NCBI GenBank assembly: GCA_003164045.1
Contig: PLRU01000042.1
Coordinates: 41,073-84,424, forward strand
From: Candidatus Lustribacter telmatis
GTDB taxonomy: Bacteria; Vulcanimicrobiota; Vulcanimicrobiia; Vulcanimicrobiales; Vulcanimicrobiaceae
Length of the DNA: 43,352 bases
Direction: 5' to 3'
The notes under the pieces were generated by a model. That model was not told the origin of the DNA. It did no database searches and saw only the letters and a list, made by a program, of their open reading frames with translations. Made by a program: the position numbers and the translations under genes. This document shows, piece after piece, positions 25,235 to 32,788 of the stretch; position 1 is the stretch's first letter, and the number at the start of each line of letters is the position of its first letter.

Positions 25235-25700
25235 TGTCCATTCCCACGTTGTCTTTGTTAGCGGATCGAAACTGCGTTGGTGTGACGCCGACGTGGCGAA
25301 CAAACTGACGCGTAAAGTAGCATAGGTCCCCGAAGCCGACGGTTTCGCACACGGTCATGACATTTTGCTTCGTTTCGATTAAGAGCTCCTGCGCGGCGAA
25401 TAAGCGGCGCTTGATTATCCATGCCGTTACCGGCGTTCCGGTTAGCGAAGAAAACTTGTGCGTTAGGTGAGCGGGGGAATACCCGAGCGCTTGGGCGACG
25501 TCTCGCAGACTGATCGAAGACATGTAGTTCTCTTCGACGTAATCCATGACGCCTCGAACGATCGGGTGCTGCTGCTCTAAAGAGTGGAGCCCGCCGTGTA
25601 CGCGCTTCGCTCGCGGAGACCATTCCGAAGGATCGCTGTAGGGTCGGCTCCTCGCGTCGTGTACGCGCACCATCGTCTCACCGTTCAGCATCGGATGCAA
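25218..25700 (-). CDS. Short AraC-family regulator (copy 1)
   Basis: A 160-residue protein that is mostly the AraC/XylS double helix-turn-helix domain (about 52-148; SLRDVAQALGYSPAHLTHKF and then GFGDLCYFTRQFVRHVGVTP). There is no room for a ligand-binding cupin domain. About 80 percent of the DNA-binding part is identical, by eye, to the AraC gene at 28101-28685, so this is a recent duplication. The two copies flank the sensor kinase and response regulators. Its 3' end overlaps the DUF3237-like gene, so it probably controls the operon below it. Confidence 0.88.
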   Translation of the reverse strand: MHPMLNGETMVRVHDARSRPYSDPSEWSPRAKRVHGGLHSLEQQHPIVRGVMDYVEENYMSSISLRDVAQALGYSPAHLTHKFSSLTGTPVTAWIIKRRLFAAQELLIETKQNVMTVCETVGFGDLCYFTRQFVRHVGVTPTQFRSANKDNVGMDIGLSL

Positions 25701-25727
25701 CCTCGCTACGTAGTTACAAATGCTTCG

Positions 25728-26105
25728 TCAAGTCTTCAAAGCTGCTCGAACCTTCTCGAGCAACACTTCGTCATCGAATGGCTTCTCTAGGAAAGCGATG
25801 GCGCCGGCTCCCATTGCCTGCGTTCGCGCTCTCGCGTTTCCGTAGGCCGTAATGAAGATGATCGGAATCCGGTCATCCGCTTTTGCCAACGTCGCTTGGA
25901 GTTCGAGCCCGGTCATTCCGGGCATCTGGATGTCGGTGATGAGGCACGCTGTCGCTGCGCGACTGCCGGAGATCAAGAACTCGTCTGCTGACGCGAACGT
26001 CCGGGCCATTATACCGACCGATTTCAGGACGCCTTGGACCGCGTTACGCACGGACTCGTCATCGTCGACAACTGCGATCAACTGGCTCTTACCTTGGGGA
26101 TCCAT
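25728..26105 (-). CDS. Single-domain response regulator (receiver only)
   Basis: A 125-residue receiver domain without an output domain. Acidic pocket DDD at 14-16, phosphoacceptor Asp58 in ITDIQMPG, switch Thr86 in FITAYG and Lys108 in EKPF are all in place. Closest in style to the receiver of FixJ/NarL proteins. It may act as a phosphate sink for, or a shuttle from, the adjacent kinase, or bind another protein. The gene lies 95 bases downstream of the FixJ-like regulator and has a promoter-like AT-rich region of its own. Confidence 0.92.
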   Translation of the reverse strand: MDPQGKSQLIAVVDDDESVRNAVQGVLKSVGIMARTFASADEFLISGSRAATACLITDIQMPGMTGLELQATLAKADDRIPIIFITAYGNARARTQAMGAGAIAFLEKPFDDEVLLEKVRAALKT

Positions 26106-26161
26106 GACAAAAGCCTAACACGGGCAAAGACGGCCAACAATTATGCGCTGGAGCTCGGATA

Positions 26162-26188
26162 GTATACCCGAGTATAATAGGCGTATAC
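26162..26188. promoter_or_regulatory. Three GTATA repeats at helical-turn spacing
   Basis: GTATAC at 26162, GTATAA at 26172 and GTATAC at 26183 recur every 10-11 bp in the region upstream of the single-domain receiver. On the minus strand this also offers TATTAT/TATACT as -10 candidates. An operator array or simply an AT-rich promoter are both possible. Confidence 0.4.
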
Positions 26189-26200
26189 CGGCGGAGGAGA

Positions 26201-26824
26201 CTATTGGGGAGCGCGAAGGTCGAGCTTCTCAGCCATTCTCACGAGATCGATGACCGATTCCGCCTGCAACTTGCGCATGACATGACCGCGCTGGACCTTA
26301 ACGGTGATTTCGCTCGTCCCGAGTTCCGCGGCAATTTCCCGGTTGAGCTTCCCTGCGACGACCAGATTCATGACCTGGCATTCACGTGCAGTGAGCGTTT
26401 GGTAACGCCCTCGCAGCTCCGAGATTTCGGCATCCTTCCGGCGCGCCGCTCGGTCCGCGTCCAGCGCGCGCGCAATAGCATCGAGCAGATCCTGATCCCG
26501 AAAAGGCTTGGTCAAAAACTCGATTGCTCCGGCCTTCATGGCGCGTACCGTCATCGGAATGTCACCGTATCCCGTAACGAAGACAATGGGAATGTTTATA
26601 TTTGCTTGGCCGAGCGCGTGTTGGAAGTCGAGGCCGCTCAAGCCCGGCAATCTGACGTCGAGGATGAGGCAACTGGGTCCGTCCGCCGGGTTTCTCTTCA
26701 AGAAATCTTGGGTGGACTCGAACGTCTCGGCGCGCAGCCCGACGGACTTCAGCACGCCCTTGATCGCATCGCGCACGGAGACATCGTCATCGATGACGTA
26801 CACCGTGGGCCGATCGTCAGACAT
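26201..26824 (-). CDS. FixJ/NarL-type response regulator with LuxR helix-turn-helix
   Basis: DNA-binding response regulator, 207 residues from the ATG at 26824 (an ATG at 26830 is also possible; the frame stays open further up to 26905 but there it overlaps the kinase). Receiver with Asp56 phosphoacceptor (ILDVRLPG) and KPF loop. The LuxR-type helix-turn-helix at about 143-200 includes [20 protein letters not shown] and [18 protein letters not shown]. It overlaps the end of the kinase gene, so the two are co-translated partners. It is probably the output of the pair. Confidence 0.92.
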   Translation of the reverse strand: MSDDRPTVYVIDDDVSVRDAIKGVLKSVGLRAETFESTQDFLKRNPADGPSCLILDVRLPGLSGLDFQHALGQANINIPIVFVTGYGDIPMTVRAMKAGAIEFLTKPFRDQDLLDAIARALDADRAARRKDAEISELRGRYQTLTARECQVMNLVVAGKLNREIAAELGTSEITVKVQRGHVMRKLQAESVIDLVRMAEKLDLRAPQ

Positions 26825-27962
26825 CGGCATCAACGCCGTCGACCGGTAAGGTGAACCGGAAGACTGCACCGTGAGGCACGTTCTTGGTCGCCCATAGCCG
26901 CCCACCGTGGGACTCGACGATCAAACGGCTGATCGAGAGGCCCATGCCCATGCCTTCGGGCTTCGTCGTATAAAAGGAGCGGAACAGGCGGTCGAGGTTC
27001 GCCTCGTCCAGTCCCGGTCCGGTATCTCGTACTTCGACGAACACCGCGTTCGAATCGTTCGTGCCGGAGTTCACGATCAAAGAACGAGGCCGATCGCCGA
27101 CCTCGTTCATTGCTTCGAGCGCATTGACAATCAGGTTGAGGATCACTTGCTGCAGTTGAACGCGATCCGCCGGGATTTGCGGTAAACCGCTCGCGAGATT
27201 GGTCTGCAAATCGACTGGATTCCGCTGCAGTTCGTTCTGGGTGAGCGCGATGACTTCGAGTACGCTCTCGTTCAGGTCCAGGTGCCCGCGGCGCTCGGGC
27301 ACGCGCTTGACGAGCGCGCGAATGCGACCGATCACGTCGGCTGCTCGCCTCCCGTCGCGCAAGATCAGTTCAAGATACTGCCGGACTTCTTCCAAGTCCG
27401 GTACCTCCGCGGCGAGGTAGCGCAAGGAGGTGCCGGCGTTCGCTAAGATTCCCGTCAGCGGCTGGTTGACCTCATGCGCGATTGAGGCCGTCATCTCGCC
27501 CATCAGCACTACGCGGTTGACGCGCGCGAGATCTTGGGTTTGCTGTAGAAACTCCTGGGTCTGCTTGTGCTCGGCGATTTGCTGTTCCAACTTCGCTGTG
27601 GACAACGCGAGCTGTTTCGTGCGGGCACGCACGCTAGACGTTAGGGTTGTGATCACGATCGAGGCCAAGACAAAACTTGCGAGCGCGATGGCATCGAACG
27701 GATTGCTCAGTTCAAAAGAGAAAAGCGGCGGACTAAAGTAGTAATCTAAGCTTGCTACGGCGGCGAGCGATACGATTGCGGATGAAAGCAATCTGCCCCA
27801 AAGAGCCAGCAGAACGATGACGCTAAGCAGCAGACACGTCACCGTTGCGAGGTTGAGCTCGAGATGCACGCAGGCAAAGGTCAGCAAAGCCACAGCGACG
27901 CAGCCCAATAGCGTTTGAACGGCCACGTGCAAGAACTTCTTGTTTTGGCTATCTAGCATCAA
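26817..27962 (-). CDS. Membrane sensor histidine kinase with DUF4118 (KdpD-like) membrane domain
   Basis: A 381-residue kinase. Four hydrophobic segments at about 11-110 form a DUF4118 membrane unit ([20 protein letters not shown] is its signature) with almost no periplasmic loop, so the signal is probably sensed in the membrane or cytoplasm. The dimerisation helix follows a short coiled coil at about 115-150; the phosphorylated His163 is in [10 protein letters not shown]. The ATP-binding domain has the N box ([10 protein letters not shown]), G1 (DTGPGL) and G2 (GMGMGLSIS). Organisation resembles FixL-type kinases. The gene overlaps its response regulator. Confidence 0.93.
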   Translation of the reverse strand: MMLDSQNKKFLHVAVQTLLGCVAVALLTFACVHLELNLATVTCLLLSVIVLLALWGRLLSSAIVSLAAVASLDYYFSPPLFSFELSNPFDAIALASFVLASIVITTLTSSVRARTKQLALSTAKLEQQIAEHKQTQEFLQQTQDLARVNRVVLMGEMTASIAHEVNQPLTGILANAGTSLRYLAAEVPDLEEVRQYLELILRDGRRAADVIGRIRALVKRVPERRGHLDLNESVLEVIALTQNELQRNPVDLQTNLASGLPQIPADRVQLQQVILNLIVNALEAMNEVGDRPRSLIVNSGTNDSNAVFVEVRDTGPGLDEANLDRLFRSFYTTKPEGMGMGLSISRLIVESHGGRLWATKNVPHGAVFRFTLPVDGVDADV

Positions 27963-27997
27963 ACTCGAACCTGCTCCGAACGGCTGTCAACTTCGCA

Positions 27998-28023
27998 ACC
28001 GGCTAGGCCACCGCCTGGCCGGT
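27998..28023. terminator. Hairpin between remnant gene and sensor kinase
   Basis: ACCGG-CTA-GGCCA and TGGCC-GGT can fold into a stem with a three-base bulge and a five-base loop (CCGCC). No T-run follows on either side. It could separate the AraC/remnant transcript from the kinase operon on the minus strand. Weak evidence. Confidence 0.3.
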
Positions 28024-28039
28024 CCCGTAGCGTCTTTGG

Positions 28040-28170
28040 TTAGGGTTCGAGCGCGACTTTGATGTAACCGTCGCTCCGCGCGGCGAATTTTGCGAAGGCG
28101 TCAGCGGCGGAACGAAGCGGGAGCCGATGCGATACGATAAGGATAGGAGCAACCAATTTTTCGTAATTCG
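28040..28170 (-). pseudogene. 3' remnant of a zinc-dependent alcohol dehydrogenase
   Basis: The last ~40 codons of this minus-strand segment include ILIVSHRLPLRSAADAFAKF and then AARSDGYIKVALEP before a TAA at 28040. That is the C-terminal signature of zinc-dependent medium-chain alcohol or formaldehyde dehydrogenases (xxHRLPL, then DGYIKVxLxP). The rest of the enzyme is missing: upstream, the frame runs into the second AraC gene, which reads in another frame and ends inside the remnant. The junction is near 28165-28170. A deletion or AraC duplication probably removed the rest of the dehydrogenase. Confidence 0.75.
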
Positions 28171-28685
28171 GAGCCGGGCGAGCGGGCAGACCGAAATTGA
28201 GCCGGTGTGACGCCGGCGTGGCGCACAAACTGACGCGTGAAATAGCAAACGTCTCCGAAACCGACCGCTTCGCACACGCTAGTGACATTTTGCTCCGTCT
28301 CAATGAGGAGCTCTTGCGCTGCGCACAGCCGCCGCTTAATGATCCATGCGGTGACCGGCAGTCCAGCTAGTGAAGCGAACTTATGCGTTAGGTGGGCAGG
28401 GGAATATCCGAGCGCTTGGGCAACGTCGCGCAGGCTGATCGAAGAAGTGTAATTTTTTTCCACGTAGTCGATTACGCCTCGAACGAGTTGTTGTTCGACG
28501 GAGGCCACGCCGCGGTTTCCCGTCTGACGGTTTAGCACGGATTCTACCTCGAATTCAGGTTGGAGACGAGCATAGCCGGACACGAATACGGTGTCTGTCA
28601 ACTTCCGCTTAACATTCAACCCGAACGTCGTGGGTATAAGCACGGTCGCTGGTGATGAACATCTCCCAATAGGCTTGCGCCGCAC
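28101..28685 (-). CDS. Short AraC-family regulator (copy 2)
   Basis: Up to 194 residues from an ATG at 28685, but the start is uncertain because the first 25 codons overlap the end of the SDR gene; GTG 28643 or TTG 28619 are alternatives. The C-terminal half is an AraC helix-turn-helix domain nearly identical to the copy at 25218 (shared blocks SLRDVAQALGYSPAHLTHKF and CYFTRQFVRH). Similarity ends at AQFRSAR; the following tail is foreign and read from the alcohol dehydrogenase remnant in another frame. It is therefore an AraC domain with an acquired C-terminus. Confidence 0.8.
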   Translation of the reverse strand: MRRKPIGRCSSPATVLIPTTFGLNVKRKLTDTVFVSGYARLQPEFEVESVLNRQTGNRGVASVEQQLVRGVIDYVEKNYTSSISLRDVAQALGYSPAHLTHKFASLAGLPVTAWIIKRRLCAAQELLIETEQNVTSVCEAVGFGDVCYFTRQFVRHAGVTPAQFRSARSPGSELRKIGCSYPYRIASAPASFRR

Positions 28686-29277
28686 GCCGGACGTATGGCG
28701 CGTCGTCGACGATCGAGGGGCTAACCGTGACGATCCCGGCGCGGATCCCGGACTGCTTGAGTTTGGGCAACAGGTAGTCCACGAGTACCCGTAAGCACGC
28801 TTGGCCGATTCTCAACGACAGACCAGAAGTCGCTGCGGAGCAGCCGGTGAACAGAATCGCCCCACCACCCGCGCAGCGCATCCCGTCCAGCGTCTTCCGT
28901 ACGAACTCGAGCGCGCCGCCGAGGTTGACCCGCAGGTTATCGATCAGTGGCTCGGCCTCGAACTCGAGCGCTTCGCCGTCAACTGCGCTAAACGCGTTGT
29001 AAACAAGGACGTCGCAGAAACCGTGCCGCTGACGAACGCGGCGCAGCGCGCTCTCGATTTCATCCGGATCGGCGAGGTCACACTCCATCGGCCAAATCGT
29101 TAGACCGTTCGCTCGCAGCGCCGCAATATGGGGACTCAGGCGCTCCGGTGTGCGGGAAAGCGGATATGCGGCGAAGCCTTCGGCCGCAAACCGTTCCGCG
29201 ATCGCCAGACCCAACCGCGGCCCTGCGCCGGCGACGATGCAGGCCGGCTGTCGTGTGTGCCTCAAAGCGTTGTCCAT
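28609..29277 (-). CDS. Short-chain dehydrogenase/reductase-like protein without YxxxK
   Basis: A 222-residue Rossmann-fold protein of the SDR superfamily. The dinucleotide loop GAGPRLG is at 17-23, NxF (YNAF) at 93-96 and a Ser in FTGCSA near 147. The catalytic Tyr-x-x-x-Lys is absent: the segment where it belongs reads SGLSLRIGQACLRVL. Such degenerate SDRs may bind NAD(P) as sensors or have lost activity. It overlaps the AraC gene by up to 77 bases depending on the start chosen there. Divergent from the XRE regulator at 29413. Confidence 0.78.
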   Translation of the reverse strand: MDNALRHTRQPACIVAGAGPRLGLAIAERFAAEGFAAYPLSRTPERLSPHIAALRANGLTIWPMECDLADPDEIESALRRVRQRHGFCDVLVYNAFSAVDGEALEFEAEPLIDNLRVNLGGALEFVRKTLDGMRCAGGGAILFTGCSAATSGLSLRIGQACLRVLVDYLLPKLKQSGIRAGIVTVSPSIVDDAPYVRRAAQAYWEMFITSDRAYTHDVRVEC

Positions 29278-29341
29278 CGCCCTAGTCGTAGCCCGGCGGG
29301 ACGAGCTCGTCTATCAATTTTCGCTTTACACGATCAGTCAT

Positions 29342-29353
29342 TGAGCATGCTCA
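29342..29353. promoter_or_regulatory. Perfect 12-bp palindrome TGAGCATGCTCA
   Basis: A perfect dyad in the 135-base region between the divergent SDR gene (start 29277) and the XRE regulator (start 29413). Autoregulation by the XRE protein is the simplest reading. No identical copy is visible upstream of its paralogue at 15361. Confidence 0.5.
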
Positions 29354-29412
29354 CTTCATAGGTGACACTCCGCTGCCACCACGGGGGAGGGAAGCGGGTT
29401 TAGCGGGGCACG

Positions 29413-30270
29413 ATGCGTGTCGCGCTTGAGGACGACGGACCGCTGCAACTCTTTCTCCGTGAACGCCGGCACCGGATCGATCCGCAGGTGCGGCATCTCG
29501 GCGACTTCGCTCGTTTGCCGGTGCGATGGGGACGGCCGGTGACGCAAGAAGAGATGGCCGAAGCCATCGGCGTCAGTCGCGTCTGGTACGCCATGCTCGA
29601 ATCAGGGACGCAGGTTCGAACATCACCAAAAGTCCTCGAGCGCCTCTCGGCAGTGCTTATGCTCGACCCGGCGGAGCGCGTGCGATTATTCCACCTAGCC
29701 GTGCCCGAGTTGGGGCGCCTTGAGGTGGGCGCGCAGTCGGCGCAGGTGCTCGCAGCCTTCACGGTCGTCCGCGCGGCGACGAAGCGTCTTTGGGCCGCGA
29801 CGACGGAACTCGAGGCACTCGAGACGATCGCCGAAGAGGCTGCCGGCATCGTCGGCAACGCGGATCTCGTCTTCTACGTTCGACGATTGGGTGAGGGCAA
29901 ATGGGAGTGGCCGTACGTCGTGGACCGTGGCCTGGCACAACGCAACGATGAAGCGTGGAAATCAGCGACGGCCGGATTGACGCCGGCCGAAATTGACGAG
30001 CTCGTATTTTATCCACAACTTTCGCAGCCGGGCGAGATCGGAACTGAGACGATCTACACGCTGACGACGCCGGCGGTACGCGACGCGCACCGCGAGACCT
30101 TCGGCGACCCGAAGCTCAACCTCGGATCGCTGCTGCATGCACGCGTGCGTTCGCGAATCGGACTCGTGGGTGGCTTCACCATCAAGCATCTCGGCGGGCA
30201 TACGTATCCCGCGGAACAACGTGCCATCATGTCAACCCTTGCCGAGTTGACGTCGGTCGCGCTTTCCTAG
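29413..30270 (+). CDS. XRE-family HTH regulator with GAF-like C-terminal domain (paralogue B)
   Basis: A 285-residue regulator with the same architecture as the protein at 15361-16245. The helix-turn-helix region (about 43-90) has TQEEMAEAIGVSRVWYAMLE, nearly the same as in paralogue A, followed by LERLSAVLMLDPAERVRLF. Both share AATKRLWAATTELEALETI-like linkers and end in LAELTSVALS-type helices. The C-terminal ~150 residues form a GAF-like domain. The palindrome at 29342 is a likely operator. The partner genes could be the divergent SDR or the downstream cytochrome region. Confidence 0.87.
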   Translation: MRVALEDDGPLQLFLRERRHRIDPQVRHLGDFARLPVRWGRPVTQEEMAEAIGVSRVWYAMLESGTQVRTSPKVLERLSAVLMLDPAERVRLFHLAVPELGRLEVGAQSAQVLAAFTVVRAATKRLWAATTELEALETIAEEAAGIVGNADLVFYVRRLGEGKWEWPYVVDRGLAQRNDEAWKSATAGLTPAEIDELVFYPQLSQPGEIGTETIYTLTTPAVRDAHRETFGDPKLNLGSLLHARVRSRIGLVGGFTIKHLGGHTYPAEQRAIMSTLAELTSVALS

Positions 30271-30280
30271 GCCGGGCCGC

Positions 30281-30676
30281 TCATTTGCGCAGATATCCGC
30301 TCAGCGCCGGAATAGTACTCGCGCTCTTTCCCGCCGGAATCGACATGAGGTAGGCATAGATGTTCGCAGCGTCCTGGTCGCTCAAGACCGCGGTGCTATA
30401 GGGCGGCATCACGTTGATCGGCCTGCGCAATTGCGAGAGCACCACGCTGAACGGCAGCGGTTTCGGCGCCAGCATTGGGCCCGTGCCGCCGACGCGAGCA
30501 CCACTGCCCTGGGCGACCGTCCCGTGGCACTCATAACACCCGTCGCGCATCCACAACGCCGCGCCGAGCTTCGGATCGCCGGGCGGCGGCGCGGTCCCTT
30601 GCGCGGACGCGAGGTGCGAGCCGGCGAGTACGGCGAGCCCGAGGAGCGCGAACGGAAGCAAAGCTGAAGCGCGCAT
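30281..30676 (-). CDS. Exported c-type cytochrome
   Basis: A 131-residue monoheme cytochrome c. Signal peptide at about 1-26. The heme motif is Cys47-Tyr-Glu-Cys50-His51, and Met89 in NVMPPYS is the likely sixth ligand. The remainder (LSDQDAANIYAYLMSIP) is the usual C-terminal helix of small class I cytochromes. It starts one base after the stop of the ThDP enzyme gene upstream on the same strand, so the two are co-transcribed. A role as electron acceptor for that exported enzyme is inference from position and common compartment. Confidence 0.92.
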   Translation of the reverse strand: MRASALLPFALLGLAVLAGSHLASAQGTAPPPGDPKLGAALWMRDGCYECHGTVAQGSGARVGGTGPMLAPKPLPFSVVLSQLRRPINVMPPYSTAVLSDQDAANIYAYLMSIPAGKSASTIPALSGYLRK

Positions 30677-30677
30677 C

Positions 30678-32678
30678 TTAGCGACCCTGCGAGACGACGT
30701 CGATGAGCGCCGGTTCGCCGCGCTTGACGACCGCGAGTGCGCGCGCGATTGCGGGACCGAGATCGCCGGGCGAACTGATCGGACCTTGTCCGTACACGCC
30801 GAGCCCGCTCGCGATCTTCGCGTAGTCGATGTTCGGATTCGTTATGGTCGTGCCGATGCCGGCGCGTTCCGGATGCCGGTTGCGGCGGTCGGCGACGACT
30901 TGCAGAAACATCAATTCCTCATGCCAAGCGCGGTTGTTGTGGATGATCGTCAGCAGTGGAAGTTTGTGGTGCGCCGCCGACCAGTGCGAGCCGGGGAAGA
31001 ACATGAAGTCGCCGTCGCCCTGGATGCTCACCGAGATGATGCCGTCGTTGCGATGCGCGAGCGCGGCGCCGACCGAGGCCGGACCGGTGTAGCCGATCCC
31101 GGCTGCGCCTTGGGGACCGAGGTAGTTGTGATGCTTGGTAAAGTCCCACAACCGCTGCTGCCAGAAACTTTGAAACGTCGCTTGCGAAACCAGCGCCCAG
31201 TCGAGGCCCTTGATCTGGTTCCAGAGTTCCATGACCATTCGCGGAACGCTGATCGGACTCGCATCCCAGGCTTCCGCAGCGGCATTGGCATCCGCCGCGC
31301 GCCGCGCGGCGAAGGCGTTCTTGAACCGATTCGCGCGGTCGGCGTTTTGGTTGCGCCGCGCATCCGGCATCGCGCGCCGGACCGCTTCGATCAGACTGGG
31401 TAGTGTTGCTTCCGAGTCGCCGGCGACGGGATAGTCCGGTTGGTAGAAGCGTTGTTTGTCCTGGTAGTTGGCTTGCGGGACGTTCAGCTCGGCGTCGATC
31501 GAGATGACCTTCGTGCCGGGTTTGATGTGCATGATCGTCTTACGGTTCGTGATGTCCGGGACGTCGCCGACAACATCGAAGAGATCGCCGACATCAAGGG
31601 CGAGGATCAGGTCAGCCTCCCACGCGACCGGAAGCTGGCTCCACAGATAATGGTTCGTCGGGAAGTTCATCCGTCCGAGGCGGTCGACGACTGGTGCCTG
31701 GAGCGCTTCCGCCAACTGCACGAGCTGATCGACCCCGGCCTGCGTACGCGTGGCGCGGTCGACGACGATGACCGGGTTCTGCGCCGCGATCAGCATCTTC
31801 GCAATGTCCGCGACCGCGTTCGCATCGGCAGCCGGCGGACTGACCGGCACGAAGGGCTTCATCGCCGGGTTCCCGCTGATCGTGGCTTCTTGCAAGTATT
31901 GATCGAGGACCAGTGCGACCGGACCGTACGGCGGCGTCATCGCCAGACCATGTGCTCGCGCGAGCGATTCGGCGAAGTGCTGCAGCGATCCGGGTTGCTC
32001 GTCATACTTGACGAAGCCGCGCAGCATCGCGAGCATATCGGTCGCGTTGTGGTCCCATTCCGCGGCTTCGTTGCGGAGCGCGCCGTCGGCATAGTTCGCG
32101 GTGAGCAGCAGCATCGGAACGCGATCTGCGTAGGCGTTGTAGATGCCCATCGCGGCGTGTTGCACGCCGACCACACCGTGAACGGCGAACGCCATCGGTT
32201 TGCCGGATGCCTTCGCGTAGCCGTGCGCCATCGCGGCCGAGATCTCTTCATGCGTCGCGGTGAGCCATTCGGGGCCGCCGCTTCCGGGGAAATTGATGAC
32301 CGATTCCTGGAGGCCGCGGAACGTCGATCCGGGCGTTGCGGCAACGTATTCGTAGCCCAACGCCTTGAGGCAATCGACCATGAAGTCCGAGCCGGGATTC
32401 GCAACGTGGTAGTTGGGGTCGTCGGGACTGCCGGCAGCGACTTGTGCTTGCGCTCTCGCGGCTTGCGCGACTTCGATCCCGGCGATTTTGGTCAGGGTGG
32501 ACGGACGGATGAGACCGGAACCTCCGGCGGGGTTCGCTACGGCCGCGGTCATCGAGCTCAGCGGCGCTGCGGCGGCCGCGATTGGTGCAGCCGCTGCGGC
32601 GCTTGCCGCGCCGGCCGCTCCGGCAGCGGCGGCAAGGAACGATCGACGATCGACTGCGGTGTTGGGCTTATTCGTCAT
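30678..32678 (-). CDS. Tat-exported thiamine diphosphate-dependent enzyme (acetolactate synthase/benzoylformate decarboxylase fold)
   Basis: A 666-residue ThDP enzyme. The N-terminus has a twin-arginine signal (DRRSFLAAAAGAAGAAS at 10-26) followed by an Ala-rich stretch up to about residue 50. The catalytic glutamate that activates thiamine is Glu144 or Glu145 (TATHEEISAAM). The central domain is at about 280-430. The ThDP/Mg motif GDG at 554-556 is followed by NN at 581-582, the standard spacing. ThDP enzymes of this type are nearly always cytoplasmic, so export with the cofactor bound is unusual. It may oxidatively decarboxylate an oxo-acid, feeding the cytochrome c. Confidence 0.92.
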   Translation of the reverse strand: MTNKPNTAVDRRSFLAAAAGAAGAASAAAAAPIAAAAAPLSSMTAAVANPAGGSGLIRPSTLTKIAGIEVAQAARAQAQVAAGSPDDPNYHVANPGSDFMVDCLKALGYEYVAATPGSTFRGLQESVINFPGSGGPEWLTATHEEISAAMAHGYAKASGKPMAFAVHGVVGVQHAAMGIYNAYADRVPMLLLTANYADGALRNEAAEWDHNATDMLAMLRGFVKYDEQPGSLQHFAESLARAHGLAMTPPYGPVALVLDQYLQEATISGNPAMKPFVPVSPPAADANAVADIAKMLIAAQNPVIVVDRATRTQAGVDQLVQLAEALQAPVVDRLGRMNFPTNHYLWSQLPVAWEADLILALDVGDLFDVVGDVPDITNRKTIMHIKPGTKVISIDAELNVPQANYQDKQRFYQPDYPVAGDSEATLPSLIEAVRRAMPDARRNQNADRANRFKNAFAARRAADANAAAEAWDASPISVPRMVMELWNQIKGLDWALVSQATFQSFWQQRLWDFTKHHNYLGPQGAAGIGYTGPASVGAALAHRNDGIISVSIQGDGDFMFFPGSHWSAAHHKLPLLTIIHNNRAWHEELMFLQVVADRRNRHPERAGIGTTITNPNIDYAKIASGLGVYGQGPISSPGDLGPAIARALAVVKRGEPALIDVVSQGR

Positions 32679-32788
32679 ATCGGTTAGAGGTTAGCAATGC
32701 GCCTCGCCCCGCGCATGTGCTGATTTTTCGACGTTTCTTCGAAAGATTAGCTGTTCGCGGCGTCGGCTCGCTAGGATAGCATCCTGAC

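Noticed and set aside
31440..32687. Open frame of about 415 codons on the plus strand opposite the ThDP enzyme
   Set aside because: Arg/Asp/Gly-rich shadow without motifs; the minus-strand frame has a full ThDP signature.
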